DNA from: Zygaena filipendulae
Taxonomy: Eukaryota > Arthropoda > Insecta > Lepidoptera > Zygaenidae
Direction: 5' to 3'
Assembly (NCBI GenBank): GCA_907165275.2
Contig: OU015661.1
Span: forward strand, 7,757,501-7,821,500
Length of the DNA stretch: 64,000 nt
A model generated the notes under the pieces. That model was not told the DNA's origin and did not search any database. It saw only the letters and a program-made list of their open reading frames with translations. Position numbers and translations under genes: made by a program. Position 1 is the first letter of the stretch. Each line of letters opens with the position of its first letter. Shown one piece after another: positions 46,101 through 56,307 of this stretch.

Positions 46101-47818
46101 TATTGTAACACAATAAAAAAATCAACTTTTTAAACAAAAACAAGAAAAATAAAGATAATATTATCAAAGAAAACCATATGAACCAGATTTTATGGATCCA
46201 AACAAAACGTACAAATATAAGAAACTGGACTATCACTTCCAGAACATTCTTTATGGAGCCAGATCCCGCAACTTCTGCATCGGAACTGTATGGGATCTGT
46301 AATAGGAACTATGTCGGCTAGTGAGAGCCTTCCTAGGCTCCCATTTCCCGCTGACTGCCATTTTGAAACTTAATAATATAAATAATGTAATTCTAATTGC
46401 AATCGCAATTTAACACTTGCACTAGTTAGTATATGAATCTACGGATGTAATAAAAAAAACACAATAAAATAACAATAAAACTTCATGCTTATCTTGGCGT
46501 TGGCAATCCACAATTTTTTATAAGCGCCGAGCAAAAAACACAATCGTCCCTCGTGACTGAACGCACGGCACTAACGGCTCGTGCTGGTTAGGCGAAGTAA
46601 CTCGAAGATTGACGGACGCGGCCGAGTGATTACAATTGCATAAATATGTCTGCATTCCGTTAAATCACCGTAGCTCCCATTACCCGACCGCTCCCATTAC
46701 CCCGCGTTCCCCTAATCTGCCATAATATTATTTACCTACTTACTCCAGGCACAATGCTCGATATTTAATGTTTGGTCTATCTGCAATCAGATAATATTAT
46801 ATTTTAAAAGTTGTTTTGCCATTGATATAGAAAAGAGTTATTGACCCACTACAATATTTTTACAATGTACCTAGTACCTACACAGGGATTTGCCTTTATA
46901 ACTTTACAGTTAGTCTACCTATAGTTTGTTATAATTTTCTAAGATTTAATTAATTAATATTTGTTTGCTATTTTTCTTTGCAGCCTGCACAATCTAGCTC
47001 TGGAAAGCCATTCTGCGCTTTACGAACACCATGCGCATGGGCGGTGTACGATCCCACGACGAAGCGTATCACTTCTGATCTAGTTCAAAATACCTAGTAA
47101 GTACTAATACCTAGTAGCGGTGTGTACTGTGTAGTAGGTACCTACTTAAAGCCGCACTCTTGCATAATGTTCTTTAGCATAAGCAAATAATGTTCTTTTG
47201 ATTTACCTACTTTGAACACTAGTCCATATAATATTTATTACTAAAGAGAACTGTCACGCCACCAATTCGCCGTGCCAAGGCTATTTGACATTTTTATTTA
47301 TTTTTGCCCTCAGAGTTTTTGCCCGTCGTGTAGATTCATAAAAAATATTAGACAAGTATTTTTTCTTTTTTCACGTAAGCAAACATTAACGGAGATACGT
47401 TGAGTCGAAATGTCGCGTGACGTTACAAGCAGGCAACTTTGATCCAGGCACATCCTGGTATATTTTCATTATTTTGAAAAAGTAAAAAATACGTGCCCAT
47501 TATTTTTTTATTATCTAACTGACGGACTAAATAGAATTTAGAAAAAAAAGTAGTCAAATAGACTATTGTGATGCCAGAAATTTTCCTTTTTGTTTTTCAT
47601 ATGTTAATTTTCACCTAATTTCAATAGAAACATTTATCTACTAACTTTACCTAATCGTGTTTACAGTGGTTTGAACACTTAAATAATATTCAATATTGTT
47701 TTACAGCTGCGACTGCGGTGGAAACACTTCTTGCGTAAGAAACGAGCTTGACGATTTGGGTAGAAATTACGTTTACCGATGCCGGGATCCCTCTGAAGAG
47801 CTCGATGATGAAAGTTAG
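34101..47818 (+). CDS. Small secreted six-cysteine peptide (three exons, 92 aa)
   Basis: Exons are 34101-34154, 46984-47096 and 47707-47818, with phases that join exactly. The donors are ATG then GTGAGT, and ACCTA then GTAAGT; the acceptors are TTGCAG and TTACAG. Exon 1 encodes the signal peptide (M-Y-G-R, then L-L-I-L-L-L-V-L, then F-A-A-A-M). The rest, about 74 residues, has six cysteines in the pattern C-x5-C-x21-C-x-C-x5-C-x14-C, counted across the exon 2/3 junction, and an acidic tail (S-E-E-L-D-D-E-S). Six cysteines suggest three disulfides and an extracellular role. I do not recognise the family; hormone, growth-factor-like and defence peptides are all possible. A TATA promoter lies just upstream. 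Intron 1 is 12.8 kb and carries at least ten mobile elements; exons 2 and 3 are 0.6 kb apart. There is no disabling change. Confidence 0.75.
34330..34505 (+). mobile_element. Helitron-like element in peptide-gene intron 1
   Basis: CCTTAATTATTATAAATGCG start, GTTTGTTTGTTTGTTACGCT, and GGGTGAAACCGCGGGAATAC end. The CTAG end has mutated. Confidence 0.65.
34762..34923. mobile_element. MITE with CGGCCGCACTCAGAGTCGTT ends
   Basis: The left end CGGCCGCACTCAGAGTCGTT is matched by the right end AACGACTCTGAGTGCGGCCG, exact over 20 bases. 162 bp. Related half-sites occur at 35388 (CTCTGCGGCCG), 40214 (CAGCCGCACTCACAGTCG) and 41091 (CGGCCGCACTAAGGGTTG). Confidence 0.78.
35309..35374. repeat. Perfect 23-bp hairpin arms, 20-base loop
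   Basis: TAAATTAATGTTAATTGGCA plus TTT at 35309-35331 is the exact complement of 35352-35374. Part of it (ACATTAATTTAATGAACGTC) is shared with the interior of the neighbouring MITE at 34840, so it is probably a fragment of the same family. Confidence 0.75.
35680..36019. mobile_element. hAT-like MITE with perfect 8-bp duplication
   Basis: Ends TAGGGTTGCCACC and GGTGGCAACCCTT; flanks GGCCTGCC at 35672-35679 and 36020-36027, identical. Interior rich in TACTATAT words. The 67-codon frame at 35837-36040 lies in it and is chance. Confidence 0.82.
36030..37512. other. Peptide-gene intron 1, nothing recognised
   Basis: No element with clear ends and no exon. It includes CTCAGACGAAATGTCTGAGA at 37021, a short imperfect palindrome. 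Confidence 0.35.
37513..38270 (+). mobile_element. Dispersed 0.77-kb repeat, copy 2
   Basis: Same block order as 17408-18185. It starts TCTGGGGGCACGGTAGTGCC; the internal inverted repeat CCTTAGCCAAAATATG / CATATTTTGACTAAGG is present, while the last inverted arm is lost. Confidence 0.72.
38385..38530 (+). repeat. Fragment of the AAACCGATCAGT family
   Basis: GGGCTTGGCACCGACTTCAA, CGGTATTTTGTTATTTTTAA and GTGTTTTGAAGTCTGTTTTA follow the order seen at 15230-15385. Confidence 0.55.
38868..39125 (+). mobile_element. Helitron-like element, internally rearranged
   Basis: Starts TCCTTACTTAATATTATTGT; CCGGAATTACCGCGGGAACT is followed by a second partial body and ends GGGTGAAACCGCGGGGAATA. It seems to be two overlapping copies. 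A 169-codon frame (38887-39396) through it is not a gene. Confidence 0.6.
39326..39692. mobile_element. Mariner-like MITE flanked by TA
   Basis: CAGGGTGTCCCGTAAATCGA plus CGTCAAGC at the left is repeated inverted at the right with two differences (CAGGGTGTTGCGTAAATCGA). TA lies on each side. 367 bp, no transposase. Confidence 0.82.
39700..41500. other. Peptide-gene intron 1, nothing firm recognised
   Basis: AT-rich with TAGGTAGGTA words and two isolated half-sites of the CGGCCGCACTC family (40214, 41091), which could be the ends of a degraded larger member. Confidence 0.35.
41507..41790 (-). mobile_element. tRNA-derived SINE with (ATT)n tail, fullest copy
   Basis: Read on the minus strand, it has a tRNA head (CGATTGGCGTAGTAGGTCAC with A box, GGGTTCGATTCCCACTGG with B box, 41710-41785), an unrelated body including CCACGACACAAGC and CTTACTGTGGGATC, and ends in (ATT)8 at 41507-41530. 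Confidence 0.75.
41795..42294. other. Gene-free stretch, nothing recognised
   Basis: No supportable element or exon. Confidence 0.3.
42295..43050 (+). mobile_element. Dispersed 0.77-kb repeat, copy 3
   Basis: Starts TCTAGGGGTACGGTAGTGCC and ends with GGCATCATTTTACATGAAAA plus TGTTTTTGGTGGGATA. More complete at its right end than copies 1 and 2. Followed 18 bases later by the TIR element at 43068. Confidence 0.75.
44030..44740 (+). repeat. Dispersed repeat (AAGCGCGTCAGAT family), long copy
   Basis: Shares its blocks with 18655-19140 and has an extra centre (44300-44520), including GCAGCTGCAGATGCTGCAGT, absent from the other copy. TCTCGCACCGTCCTCACACT and GCCATGACGTCATCAC near the right end. 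Confidence 0.65.
46190..46333 (-). pseudogene. Transposase C-terminal zinc-finger relic
   Basis: The frame reads D-I-V-P-I-T-D-P-I-Q-F-R, then C-R-S-C-G-I-W-L-H-K-E-C, then Y-I-C-T-F-C-L-D-P-stop. The C-x2-C-x4-H-x2-C ... C-x2-C spacing is that of the PHD-like finger found at the C-terminus of some insect pogo/Tigger-type transposases. The catalytic domain is not found upstream. A host PHD-finger fragment is the alternative. Confidence 0.5.
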
Positions 47819-48419
47819 CGAGCGGGATAAGGTTAATCGACCCAAACTACTAACCAACCTCGAATGATATTAATCTGTTGACCACGTCCAGGCGCAAAAT
47901 TCAAACATCACAAAATGTCGCTTTAACTTTTGTCTCCAACTCTACCTATATACACGAGCGAGAAAAAAGGCAATTTCAACAAATTTTATGTAATATCTGA
48001 CCTGTGACCAATTTTAATACTTTTGGGGCTTTACGAAGTGAAGATAAATGTTAATATATTAAAGTTCTTACTTATTTAACGCAGAAACGACATTTTAAAA
48101 GATTGACGTTGTGGTAAGGGACATTTTGCGCACGGTTGATATTTTGAGAAGTACCTACCCGTACCACGTACCTTTCGCCATAATTATACCAATCACGTAT
48201 TAATTATTATATTAACTTATAATGTTCAGATTACCGAAATAGAGGAAGGTGTGTTCACCCACCGGCTATTTAAGATCACGAATTGAAAATTTTAAGAGTT
48301 TAATTTGTGATTTTTTATGCTATACTTATGCTAAACTCCCAAGTCCCGACAGTTCAAAGTTACTATGTTCTTACGCCTCATAAAACATATGGAAGATTAA
48401 TTCATAAACTAGAGAAGAA
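47819..48419 (+). other. 3' UTR/flank of the peptide gene
   Basis: ATTAAA near 48058 could serve as a polyadenylation signal, about 240 bases after the stop. No other feature. Confidence 0.35.
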
Positions 48420-48690
48420 CTGATAATCTTCAAACGGCTGAACAGGTTTTCTTGAATCATAATAACCTTTACAACTTACTACTACTAACTATACTCTCGG
48501 TCAAGTCATCTTTTGAACAAAAAACAAACTAAATCAAAATCGGTTCAGCCGCTTGGGAACTGTGACCGGCGCACAGATACCTACATACAAAGACATTCTA
48601 TATAATAAACCTACATAGATACACACATACAAAGATACACACGTTAAACTTATAACACCCCTCAGTTTGCGTCGGGGGTTAAAAAATAGA
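48420..48690 (+). repeat. Dispersed repeat ending in CGTCGGGGGTTAAAAA
   Basis: AATCGGTTCAGCCGCTTGGG, CATACAAAGAC words and TAACACCCCTCAGTTTGCGT followed by CGGGGGTTAAAAAA. I recall this as a common lepidopteran interspersed repeat; only one copy is here, so the limits are uncertain. Confidence 0.45.
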
Positions 48691-50691
48691 TTTTAACGTC
48701 AATGGATATCGGATCAATCAATTTTAGTTACATAATTATAATATATAATATTAAATAGTATTTCTGTTTTTTAAATATTGAATTAGGTCTTTATGTATGA
48801 TGACATGTAGGTACTAGTGATGACTTAAGTAAACAATAGTGTTAGATGTTATATTAAGTTTTGTACTTATATATATTATATAATAATATTGTAATACATA
48901 GGTCTGACCAAACAGGACTCGTGCAAGGGGCACGTCAAGTTTAGTTGTCATTACGCCCGATGTTGTTAAGATTGTATTATTGTATCTTATAATGACGACT
49001 GAAAAGTAGTTGTGTTCGAAAACATCCTTCTTGTGGATGACATGAGAAGCAGTTTTAAAATACGTTTCTATAACAAGGGACTTTGAGTCTTGATACATAT
49101 CGTGACAAAGATTGCTGTAGAATGTAGGTACATACTACATAGATAGCGCTGGCTGCGTCAAAGGTTTTTGACATCCAAATTTCAACCTATTTACGTTACT
49201 GAGGTTACACGTGCTTCAACTTACGTCCCGTCCGCTTCCTGTTTGTGCATACTTTAATTTTTTCTGAATAATTTATTTTGGAAAAATACAAACGAAAGAC
49301 GAGGTAATTATTATAATCTATTTATCTAATATCATGAATTACCTATAGGACCCATTGTAAGGGAAGTGTCTTTAAGGAATAGTTTATGTTTGCGATCGTT
49401 AATAGGTAGTTCATCAGACATCTTATTTAGAAATAGTTGTTACACCAAGTATGATAATTCTCCGCCTGTTTTGTTAAAATTAATTCATTCTCTTATGTTT
49501 ATAGGTAATATTAATGTAAATTACTTGCCTCAATTACTTTAATACGAGTGAGAAGTACTTAGTAGGTAGGTAACAGCCAACAAAATAAGCACACCATGTT
49601 TAAAGTTCCTATTTTTTATGATTTATTTTTACTATTTAATGTAAGCAATTAGCATGTAACAATTATGTAGATATTATATTGACAATTTATTTTAATGAGA
49701 CGATTTTTTTATGCTTGTTAATGAAACGAAATTAACTATGGTTCAGATTACATTCAAATAATATTAATTAATTTTAAAAATAAATTGGTTTATACGGCAA
49801 TTAAATATTGTGTTTTAATTTTATCTCTGTATGAGGAAAGCTTTGTTAATTCTTTAAAAAATTTGGATTTTCTTCTCTTTTTTAACCGACTTCCAAAAAA
49901 AGAGGTTCTAAAATCGACTGTATGTTTTTTTGTATGTTTGTTATACCACTGACTATAGATGATTGCGTGAGGTTTCGCCCGCGTCAATTTCAGAATTCTA
50001 TCAGAAACTCTTTAATTCTTGAAGTAAATTAGGTAGGTACTTACTTAAAAAAAGTTTCCTACGTCAGTACTGCACATCCAATAAATAATTTTTAGAATCG
50101 TTTCTATTCGGTTCAAATTCCAGAGATGGTCCCAGAGACCTAGACCGACATTCATACTAGCCCGATGACTCCCAATCCCCATGCAATGAACTGATTCAAG
50201 TACTTTCCCACACAATGATAGAATGTCATTGTTCACACAAGTATTGACGGCCGGCTTGTACGTTTACGTATTTTGCGTGTGTGTGTATCGTAAGGTGTCA
50301 CCTGTAGCCCTGTAGCCATCCATGTAGCTGATTCTACATTGTGTCAATTTTTTTCGGTCGTTACCAAGATAATTTTCGCGGGGTTGGAGGAAGAATGAAA
50401 TTTGTAGGACTGAGGCGGAGAATGTCGCTTCTTTATAGTCTCTATTTTTTGTTGTCTATGAACTGTATTACTAATGCAATATGATTCAAAAGTGTTTAAG
50501 TATATATTTATTCTGCTGACTGTACCTCCGCATAGGTATATCATCAGGTATGTCTTTGGGTAGGTATATATCTATAGAAAGGCGCAATAATATGCAAAGT
50601 GTCTTTTCTGCCAAAATCAATGGGTTGGATTCTTGTTAGAAAAATATTGAAATAAAATCTAAGTATATATGTTATGGACTAAGTGATAAAT
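48691..50691. other. Gene-free stretch with repeat fragments
   Basis: TTTAACCGACTTCCAAAAAA at 49880 and a Helitron-like scrap (GGTTTCGCCCGCGTCAATTT) at 49970. The 94-, 65-, 63- and 66-codon minus-strand frames here show no recognisable motif. Confidence 0.35.
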
Positions 50692-50802
50692 TGGGCAGTA
50701 TACATAATGCCCGGTCATTATGAAAAATGCCCAATATGAGAGTGCAATTTGATAATAATTATTCAAATAATCAAATTGACCGGGCATTATACATATTGCC
50801 CA
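50692..50802. mobile_element. 111-bp palindromic MITE with TGGGCA ends
   Basis: TGGGCAGTATACATAATGCC plus CGGTCA pairs with TGACCGGGCATTATACATAT plus TGCCCA, two differences over about 26 bases. Confidence 0.72.
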
Positions 50803-50966
50803 TCACCTTTTGGGCAGAGTAATACAAACATATTTAATTACAATTTTTTTATTGTTATTGTCATTTAACTAACTACCTAATCATATTGTCTTTGACTGGA
50901 ACAATCAATTTCTCTGTTTCTCCAACAGCCATGACGTCAAATCTTCGCAAACGCTGATAATCTTGA

Positions 50967-51275
50967 TATACAACGTGTTAATGAATTAACTGAAAACTAG
51001 AAAGTAGTTTGCTCAGAATCGACTAGCGAATCGATCGCACTATGTTTTAATATAGGTTATGTTTTTTTTTTTACTAACCCAGGTCTAAATTATTTATGAT
51101 ACAATATTTGGCGCGTACGCAGCAAAAAAATTCGAACCGGTAGGCGCGGGCGTAGCGCTTGGAATTTCGTAGACAGATCACCCACAAACTAATGTTGAAT
51201 AACTTTTAAAGTATACATTTTTTCGACTTAAAATATTTTTTAATCATATTATTGTTTAATTTTTTAAATGGGGTG
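50967..51275. mobile_element. MITE, inverse relative of 21149-21525
   Basis: ATATACAACGTGTTAATGAA, then GAAAGTAGTTTGCTCAGAAT, CGAACCGGTAGGCGCGGGCG and GTTGAATAACTTTTAAAGTA are the complement order of the 21149 element. The far terminal repeat is replaced by the next repeat. Confidence 0.7.
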
Positions 51276-51279
51276 TATC

Positions 51280-51500
51280 AGGTTAGATGGGCTAAGTCGA
51301 CTCCCGCCACCAGCTCTTCGCAAGCAGAATAACCCAAGTGGGCAGACACCAGCGGGCTTGTCACCGAATTCAAACCGATCAGTGGTAGCACAAACCAATA
51401 ACAATATTACGTGTGTTTTTGTCTTTTGGATTAAATCGGTATTTTGTTATTTTTAGCTTTTTAGTTTTGTGTTTTTGGAAGTCGGTTATAACTTTTTTGT
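51280..51500 (+). repeat. Dispersed repeat (AAACCGATCAGTGGTAGCAC family)
   Basis: GATGGGCTAAGTCGACTCCC, CCGATCAGTGGTAGCAC, and GTCTTTTGGATTAAATCGGT as at 15135. It follows the preceding MITE directly. Confidence 0.7.
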
Positions 51501-51769
51501 TAAAATTTTGTTTTATTTACTCGTAAATCAGCGGCGAGACTTTGAGCTTTCTCGCTATTCCTCGTATAACGGATTTGTGCATTCTGCCTACTTGAGAGAT
51601 TCAATACTAAAAACAAAATCTAGTCTAGGAGATTATAGAAGTCAGCCAACAAAGGATTCCATGGAGTTCCCGCGGGAACCGCGGGTGAAACCCCAGGGAA
51701 CAGCTAATCTATAGCAGAAAGTTATACAAGTACCAATGACTAGATACTAAGATACTATTTTAAAAATAA

Positions 51770-52093
51770 GTAGCTGTTCCCCGCGGTTTCACTCGCGTTA
51801 GATTCAGAAATCCCGCGGGTTTTCGTAATAAAAACGTACTTACTACCCCTTTTTTTTATACCTACCCTTGTAGGTAGTAAGTAGATATGCAAAATTTAAT
51901 GTAGTTTCTTCCGCGTTAAATTTAGAGTTTTCGTGGGAATTCCTTGATAAAAGTAGCCTATGTCCTTCTCTGTGTCTGTACCCCTAACAACGTGTAGATA
52001 TGCAAAATTTCGTGGTGATTGGTTGAGTCGTTTAGCCGTGAAAGCGTAACAAATAAACAAACAAATTCACTTTCGCATTTATAATATTAGTAG
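51770..52093 (-). mobile_element. Helitron-like element, long copy
   Basis: GTAGCTGTTCCCCGCGGTTT at the left, and GAAAGCGTAACAAATAAACA ... GCATTTATAATATTAGTA at the right, on the plus strand. Both terminal dinucleotides are mutated. A further partial 3' end (GGGAACCGCGGGTGAAACCC) at 51670-51710 is on the other strand. Confidence 0.68.
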
Positions 52094-52099
52094 TAGGTA

Positions 52100-52999
52100 C
52101 GTAGCGTATTGTGCTTGGGCAATCAGTAAATAAATAAATATTAACAATTATATAATAAGTATAAAAAAGTAAGCTTTATCATGTGTAGGTAATTAGGGTT
52201 AAGGGAAGTACTCGTGAGATCAATACAAATGAGCTAAAAAATAGTCGTGTTTAGGCTCTTTAAAGTTTCCATTACGGAGTTCCAGTGGCAATCTTAATTC
52301 CGGTTCCACTTCCATCCATAAGTGAAACTCATGTCAAAAACAAAAACTAGCTCAAATTCCACTGCTATTTGCCCTCAGGTAGTTTCAGTCCCTTTATTAC
52401 GGCTTTATCATCAGATCAATTACTGTAGGTATAGTACCAAAATATTGCATTGTGACTCGTATCTATATTATAACCTCGGGCACTGCATATTTTTGGTTTA
52501 CGGGAAATACTTTAAGCTTATGAAAAAAGGGGGCACAACACAATGCATTCTACCAAAAATAACAGAGTTAATAGATTTTGACATTTTTCCCTCGGCTAAG
52601 TCGCAACACTTTTAATAAATTAGGAACTTAAATTGGCTTTACCTACTGCATTCTTATTTAACAAGTCTTTGTACTAGTTCGCAAACGCTACCTCAATATT
52701 TTTTAATACCTATAGACCTCCTAAAAGAGTGAGTGAATTCTTTCTTCGTCTACGATTCTCGACTATTGGATTTTTTTTATTAAATATGAGGGTAGAAAGA
52801 TATTCTTATAAGTCGTTGCTAGGGTTCGACTATGTACGTTGTAAGATAAATATAGATATTATAATATATGATACCTATATATTGCTCATCTCGGCTCGAG
52901 AACGTTCCTTTCAATAGCGTTTATTAGATGAACGCGGACCGCGGTCGCCAAATAAAGTAAAGACGATTTTATAATTAAAAATTGATTAAAATTGCATCA
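52100..52999. other. Upstream region of nanos, no gene recognised
   Basis: The last 60 bases hold GAACGCGGACCGCGGTCGCC and TTTTATAATT (52967), a possible weak TATA box for nanos. The 97- and 62-codon plus-strand frames are not recognised. Confidence 0.35.
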
Positions 53000-55900
53000 A
53001 TGGAATCTATGTCTTACAATTTTAATATGGATAAAGAGAAGTCTATTTTTACAACGGTGTGCGAAACAAAACCAACAAACTCTGATGTAAGTATTCCCTT
53101 CACTAACGTTTTCTTTGTTTGGTACCTACCTATTAAATATTTTTATTTTAAGTTAAAGATTTTAAGCCCTTACGTTAAAGATCATGATAGATCACAACAG
53201 TTTATTCTAAAATGTATTTAATACAAATACGTTTATTATTAAATAGTTAATTAACTGCAAAGTTTTCTAATTAATACTGAGTTTATAGATAAAAAAGTAT
53301 AGGTACCTACGTGATCTGAAACTGAGGTCGGTAGGTAGTAGATATGTTAAAAAAACTTTAAACCGCAGCGCAGTCAAAAGCTGTTCTTAAACGTTTTGTA
53401 CCTAAGTTATATTAGAATTTGTATGCCTTTATGATTTTTCTTTTTATCTCTGTTAATAATTATTTTAATTAGACTAGTTCCAGTGCGTTATGGACGGTTT
53501 TTCACTTTACGTTACATGCTGAGGTTTACATAGATAGGCGCAGAATTTTTCTCCTATAGATTTCATCGTTGTCTGCATCTTAAATCGTTGATTTCTTTTT
53601 TAACACATGTAGGTCAGCTTTTCTGTAGAAAACGAGCGGGGAACGCAACAAGACGCCATGTTCTCTCCGATGACCCCCGCGTTTCAAGGGCACAGCGGCA
53701 ATGATTTACTCACTCTGCTATCACAACGAGAACCGCGAGCTGGTGAAACTGGTGATATTTTTGAAATCAAATTATTCATACATACCAACTACTTATTCCC
53801 CCCGGTTTCATCCGCGTTAATTAAGGAGTTCCCGAGGCAGTTCCTTAGTAAAAAGTGCTTTCCTTGTTATAAAAAGTGCTTTGTCCTTTTCTGTACCCCT
53901 AACAACGTGTTTGAAAAACTTCATGATGGGTTGAGTAGTTAAGGCGTGAAAAGGTAACAGACAGACAGATAGACAGAGAAACAGACAAAATTTATTTAAT
54001 TTATTTTCAATAGAATGTTGTGCATAAAACCAACTAGGAATCACAACTTTTTTAATATTTTTTATAATAAGTAGGTAGGTATCCAAAATTTAATATACCT
54101 AGGTACATCCGTAGTTTTTCTTGCTATGGTGATACATGTTTTTGTTTCTTCGTAGCTCCTTCTGTTGCTGAAATAGACGAAGGGATGATGAATATGCGCT
54201 TGAACGGTACTGATAAATTACTTGAAGGTACCGACCCCAATGGAAATGATTTCTTCAATTTAGGTAAAGGTTTGCTGATGGTTTTACCTACTTTAAGCTT
54301 TTGTCCATAGTGTGATTTGATCATGTAGTACCTGAATTTCGGGATATCCTTGGAAACTGAATAAAACTTATACTTATTCATTTCAATCTTGTTCAGCAAC
54401 AGACGTCCTAGAATTTAAACATAAGTAGGTACTAAAATTTGCACCGAGAAAATTGACGTACCTACCTACAGATAGTAGGTACATAGGTAGGTAATATGAA
54501 TAACATGAAAATTAAATATCAATTAATGTCACGAAATAAGGTTTTAGGAAGAATTTATTTACCTGGAATAGGAGCGGCTATCTAAGTGTTTCATATTTCC
54601 TTTTCGTGTATCTTTTAAGTAATTACCTACCTCAATTTATTATTAAAATTTAATTGTAGGTGGCGCGAGACCGGAGTCTATTTCCTCTCATTCTAATATA
54701 TGGGGCGACGTACCGAGTGTGTCCACTTCCAAAGCTGAGGATACGATGCGCACTTTCGATTTTCTCATTAAAAGTAAGTTGACCGTAGGTTTACGAAATT
54801 TTTATGTTGTTTTTTACTCGCTTAGGTTATGCAAAATAATTATGATAGCAGATAGTTTTGTTTGCATTCAACTTATTTTTGTCTATCATTTAAGACTTCT
54901 TTTACTCAGGTGGATTCCTAGGCTAGGCTATCTATCGGTCTATTTGGGTTATTTCCAAAATGAAGCATTCATTGACCATTTCAAAATAATTTTAAACAAA
55001 GTTGCTTCGGTTTTTGATGCGATTTTCAACATAAATTAAGTAATCTATATAATCCATTCTATAGTGAGACGGGATGCTAGATAATACAGAGTATCTATAC
55101 CTAGTAGGTATACGATGACTCCTACTCATTTTTTGTTCAACGTCCACCGGCGACAGCCCCGTCGATACAGTGGCTAGTGAAGGTGACTGCAACGCCAGGC
55201 GTCGTGGGTTCGATACCCACATTAGGGTGAACATTTATGTGATGAAAATTTGTTTTTACCCTGAGACTAGATGTTTCGTGTCGTTGTCGTGATGTACAAC
55301 GTGTCGGTTGTAAATACTGTCATAAAAACTGTATAAAAACAAAATAATTTTGCACTGTATCTCTGCTTTACCTCTGCTTAGTTTAGGACTAGGTGGCGCT
55401 GTCAAATGTATTATGCTTATGCACGAAAGTCAGTGCATTATGCACGTATGACCTAAGTCAATGCAAATATGCACGAAATTAAGTCAATGCAATAGGACGA
55501 AAGTCAGGAACTAGAAGTGTATGTGTGTTTGTCAATTTGTAAGGTCTGTCGTCGGCGAACGACTACATATCGACGTTGACGCGCGAGCAGCTGCACGTGC
55601 TGCGCTCCATCCGGCCGGGGCTGCTGTACGAGTTCCTGCAGGAGGTGGCCAAGGTGCGCTCCGAAAAGCGCCTTCGGAGAGCTCTGCCCAACGTGAGTGC
55701 ACATCGCTCTGCTTAATGCTTCTCTAACCTATATTATAATCTGTATTCTGTTCCTTACACTTAGACTTTATTCACATAGGAGTGTGCGTTCTGTAAAAAC
55801 AATGGCGAAAACGAAGAACACTATTCGGCGCACGCCCTGAAGGACTCGCGCGGGCGCGTGCTGTGCCCCGTGCTGCGCGCGTTCCGGTGTCCACGCTGCG

Positions 55901-56307
55901 GCGCCACCGGGGAGCGCGCACACACCATCAAGTACTGTCCGGAGAACTGCGACTCAGGTGCTAACCCTACACAATAGCGTACTTGCGTACCTAGGTATAG
56001 TAGGTACAGTCAACCACTTTCGGCAGTCATTGCATGTTATCGCAATGACTAAAGTTCAAGGTTGGAGAAATGTTAATAATTTTTTTGTTGCGGACTATGC
56101 ATGGTGCAATGTGTTGCAGCGTCGGAGCGCTCCGGCGGCGGGCTGGCGACGCGGCGCCGCGTGCCTCCGTCCGCCTCGCTGCTGCTGAGCGCGTCGCCGT
56201 CCGCGCTGCAGTCCTACCCCGGGACCCCCGCCGCACCCGCACCTTCCCCCACCACCTCCGCTCCCTTCTCGCACTCCTCTCTCTGGTCCCCTTTCGGCAT
56301 GAACTGA
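53000..56307 (+). CDS. nanos: Nanos RNA-binding protein (seven exons, complete, 305 aa)
   Basis: Nanos proteins act with Pumilio to silence maternal mRNAs and protect germ cells. Exons are 53000-53086, 53613-53742, 54156-54227, 54660-54773, 55544-55692, 55780-55957 and 56120-56307; all phases match and all introns are GT-AG. Exon 6 encodes the two CCHC fingers: C-A-F-C-x12-H-x10-C and C-P-R-C-x7-H-x4-C, with G-R-V-L-C-P-V-L-R between and G-A-T-G-E-R-A-H after. Every zinc ligand is present. Exon 5 supplies the basic stretch just upstream ([12 protein letters not shown]). The start is the first ATG in exon 1 (M-E-S-M-S). The N-terminus is serine/threonine-rich without a known domain; the C-terminus is rich in S, P and A. 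Exons 5-7 are GC-rich, unlike exons 1-4. Moths have several nanos paralogues and I cannot say which this is. Introns hold a Helitron and a SINE. Confidence 0.95.
53785..53990 (-). mobile_element. Helitron-like element in nanos intron 2
   Basis: ACTTATTCCCCCCGGTTTCA, the GTTAATTAAGGAGTTCCCGA body, and a TGAAAAGGTAACAGACAGAC end. Ends decayed. Confidence 0.6.
55150..55330 (+). mobile_element. tRNA-derived SINE in nanos intron 4
   Basis: CAGTGGCTAGTGAAGGTGAC and GTGGGTTCGATACCCACATT provide A- and B-box-like words at tRNA spacing, followed by a non-tRNA body (TGAGACTAGATGTTTCGTGT) and a weak A-rich end. Not a tRNA gene: the acceptor stem and anticodon arm do not close. Confidence 0.6.

Larger units (their letters stand above)
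43068..46712 (-). mobile_element. 3.6-kb TA-flanked TIR transposon with relic zinc finger
   Basis: GGGGAGCGCAGGGTAATGGG plus AGC at the left end is repeated inverted at 46690-46712 with two differences. TA flanks both ends, as in Tc1/mariner/pogo elements. The motif GGTAATGGGAGC or its complement recurs inside near 43253, 45987, 46011, 46340 and 46672. A short minus-strand frame (46190-46333) encodes a zinc-finger tail. Other repeats (43884-43960 Helitron fragment, 44030-44740, 45650-45720) have inserted. No DDE region is found, so it is dead or non-autonomous. It ends 270 bases before exon 2 of the peptide gene. Confidence 0.65.

Noticed and set aside
54124..54399. 91-codon minus-strand frame
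   Set aside because: Antisense to nanos exon 3 and its intron.
20575..55330. tRNA genes at 20575, 41710, 18540 and 55190
   Set aside because: A and B boxes are present but the cloverleaf does not close, and SINE bodies or tails follow.
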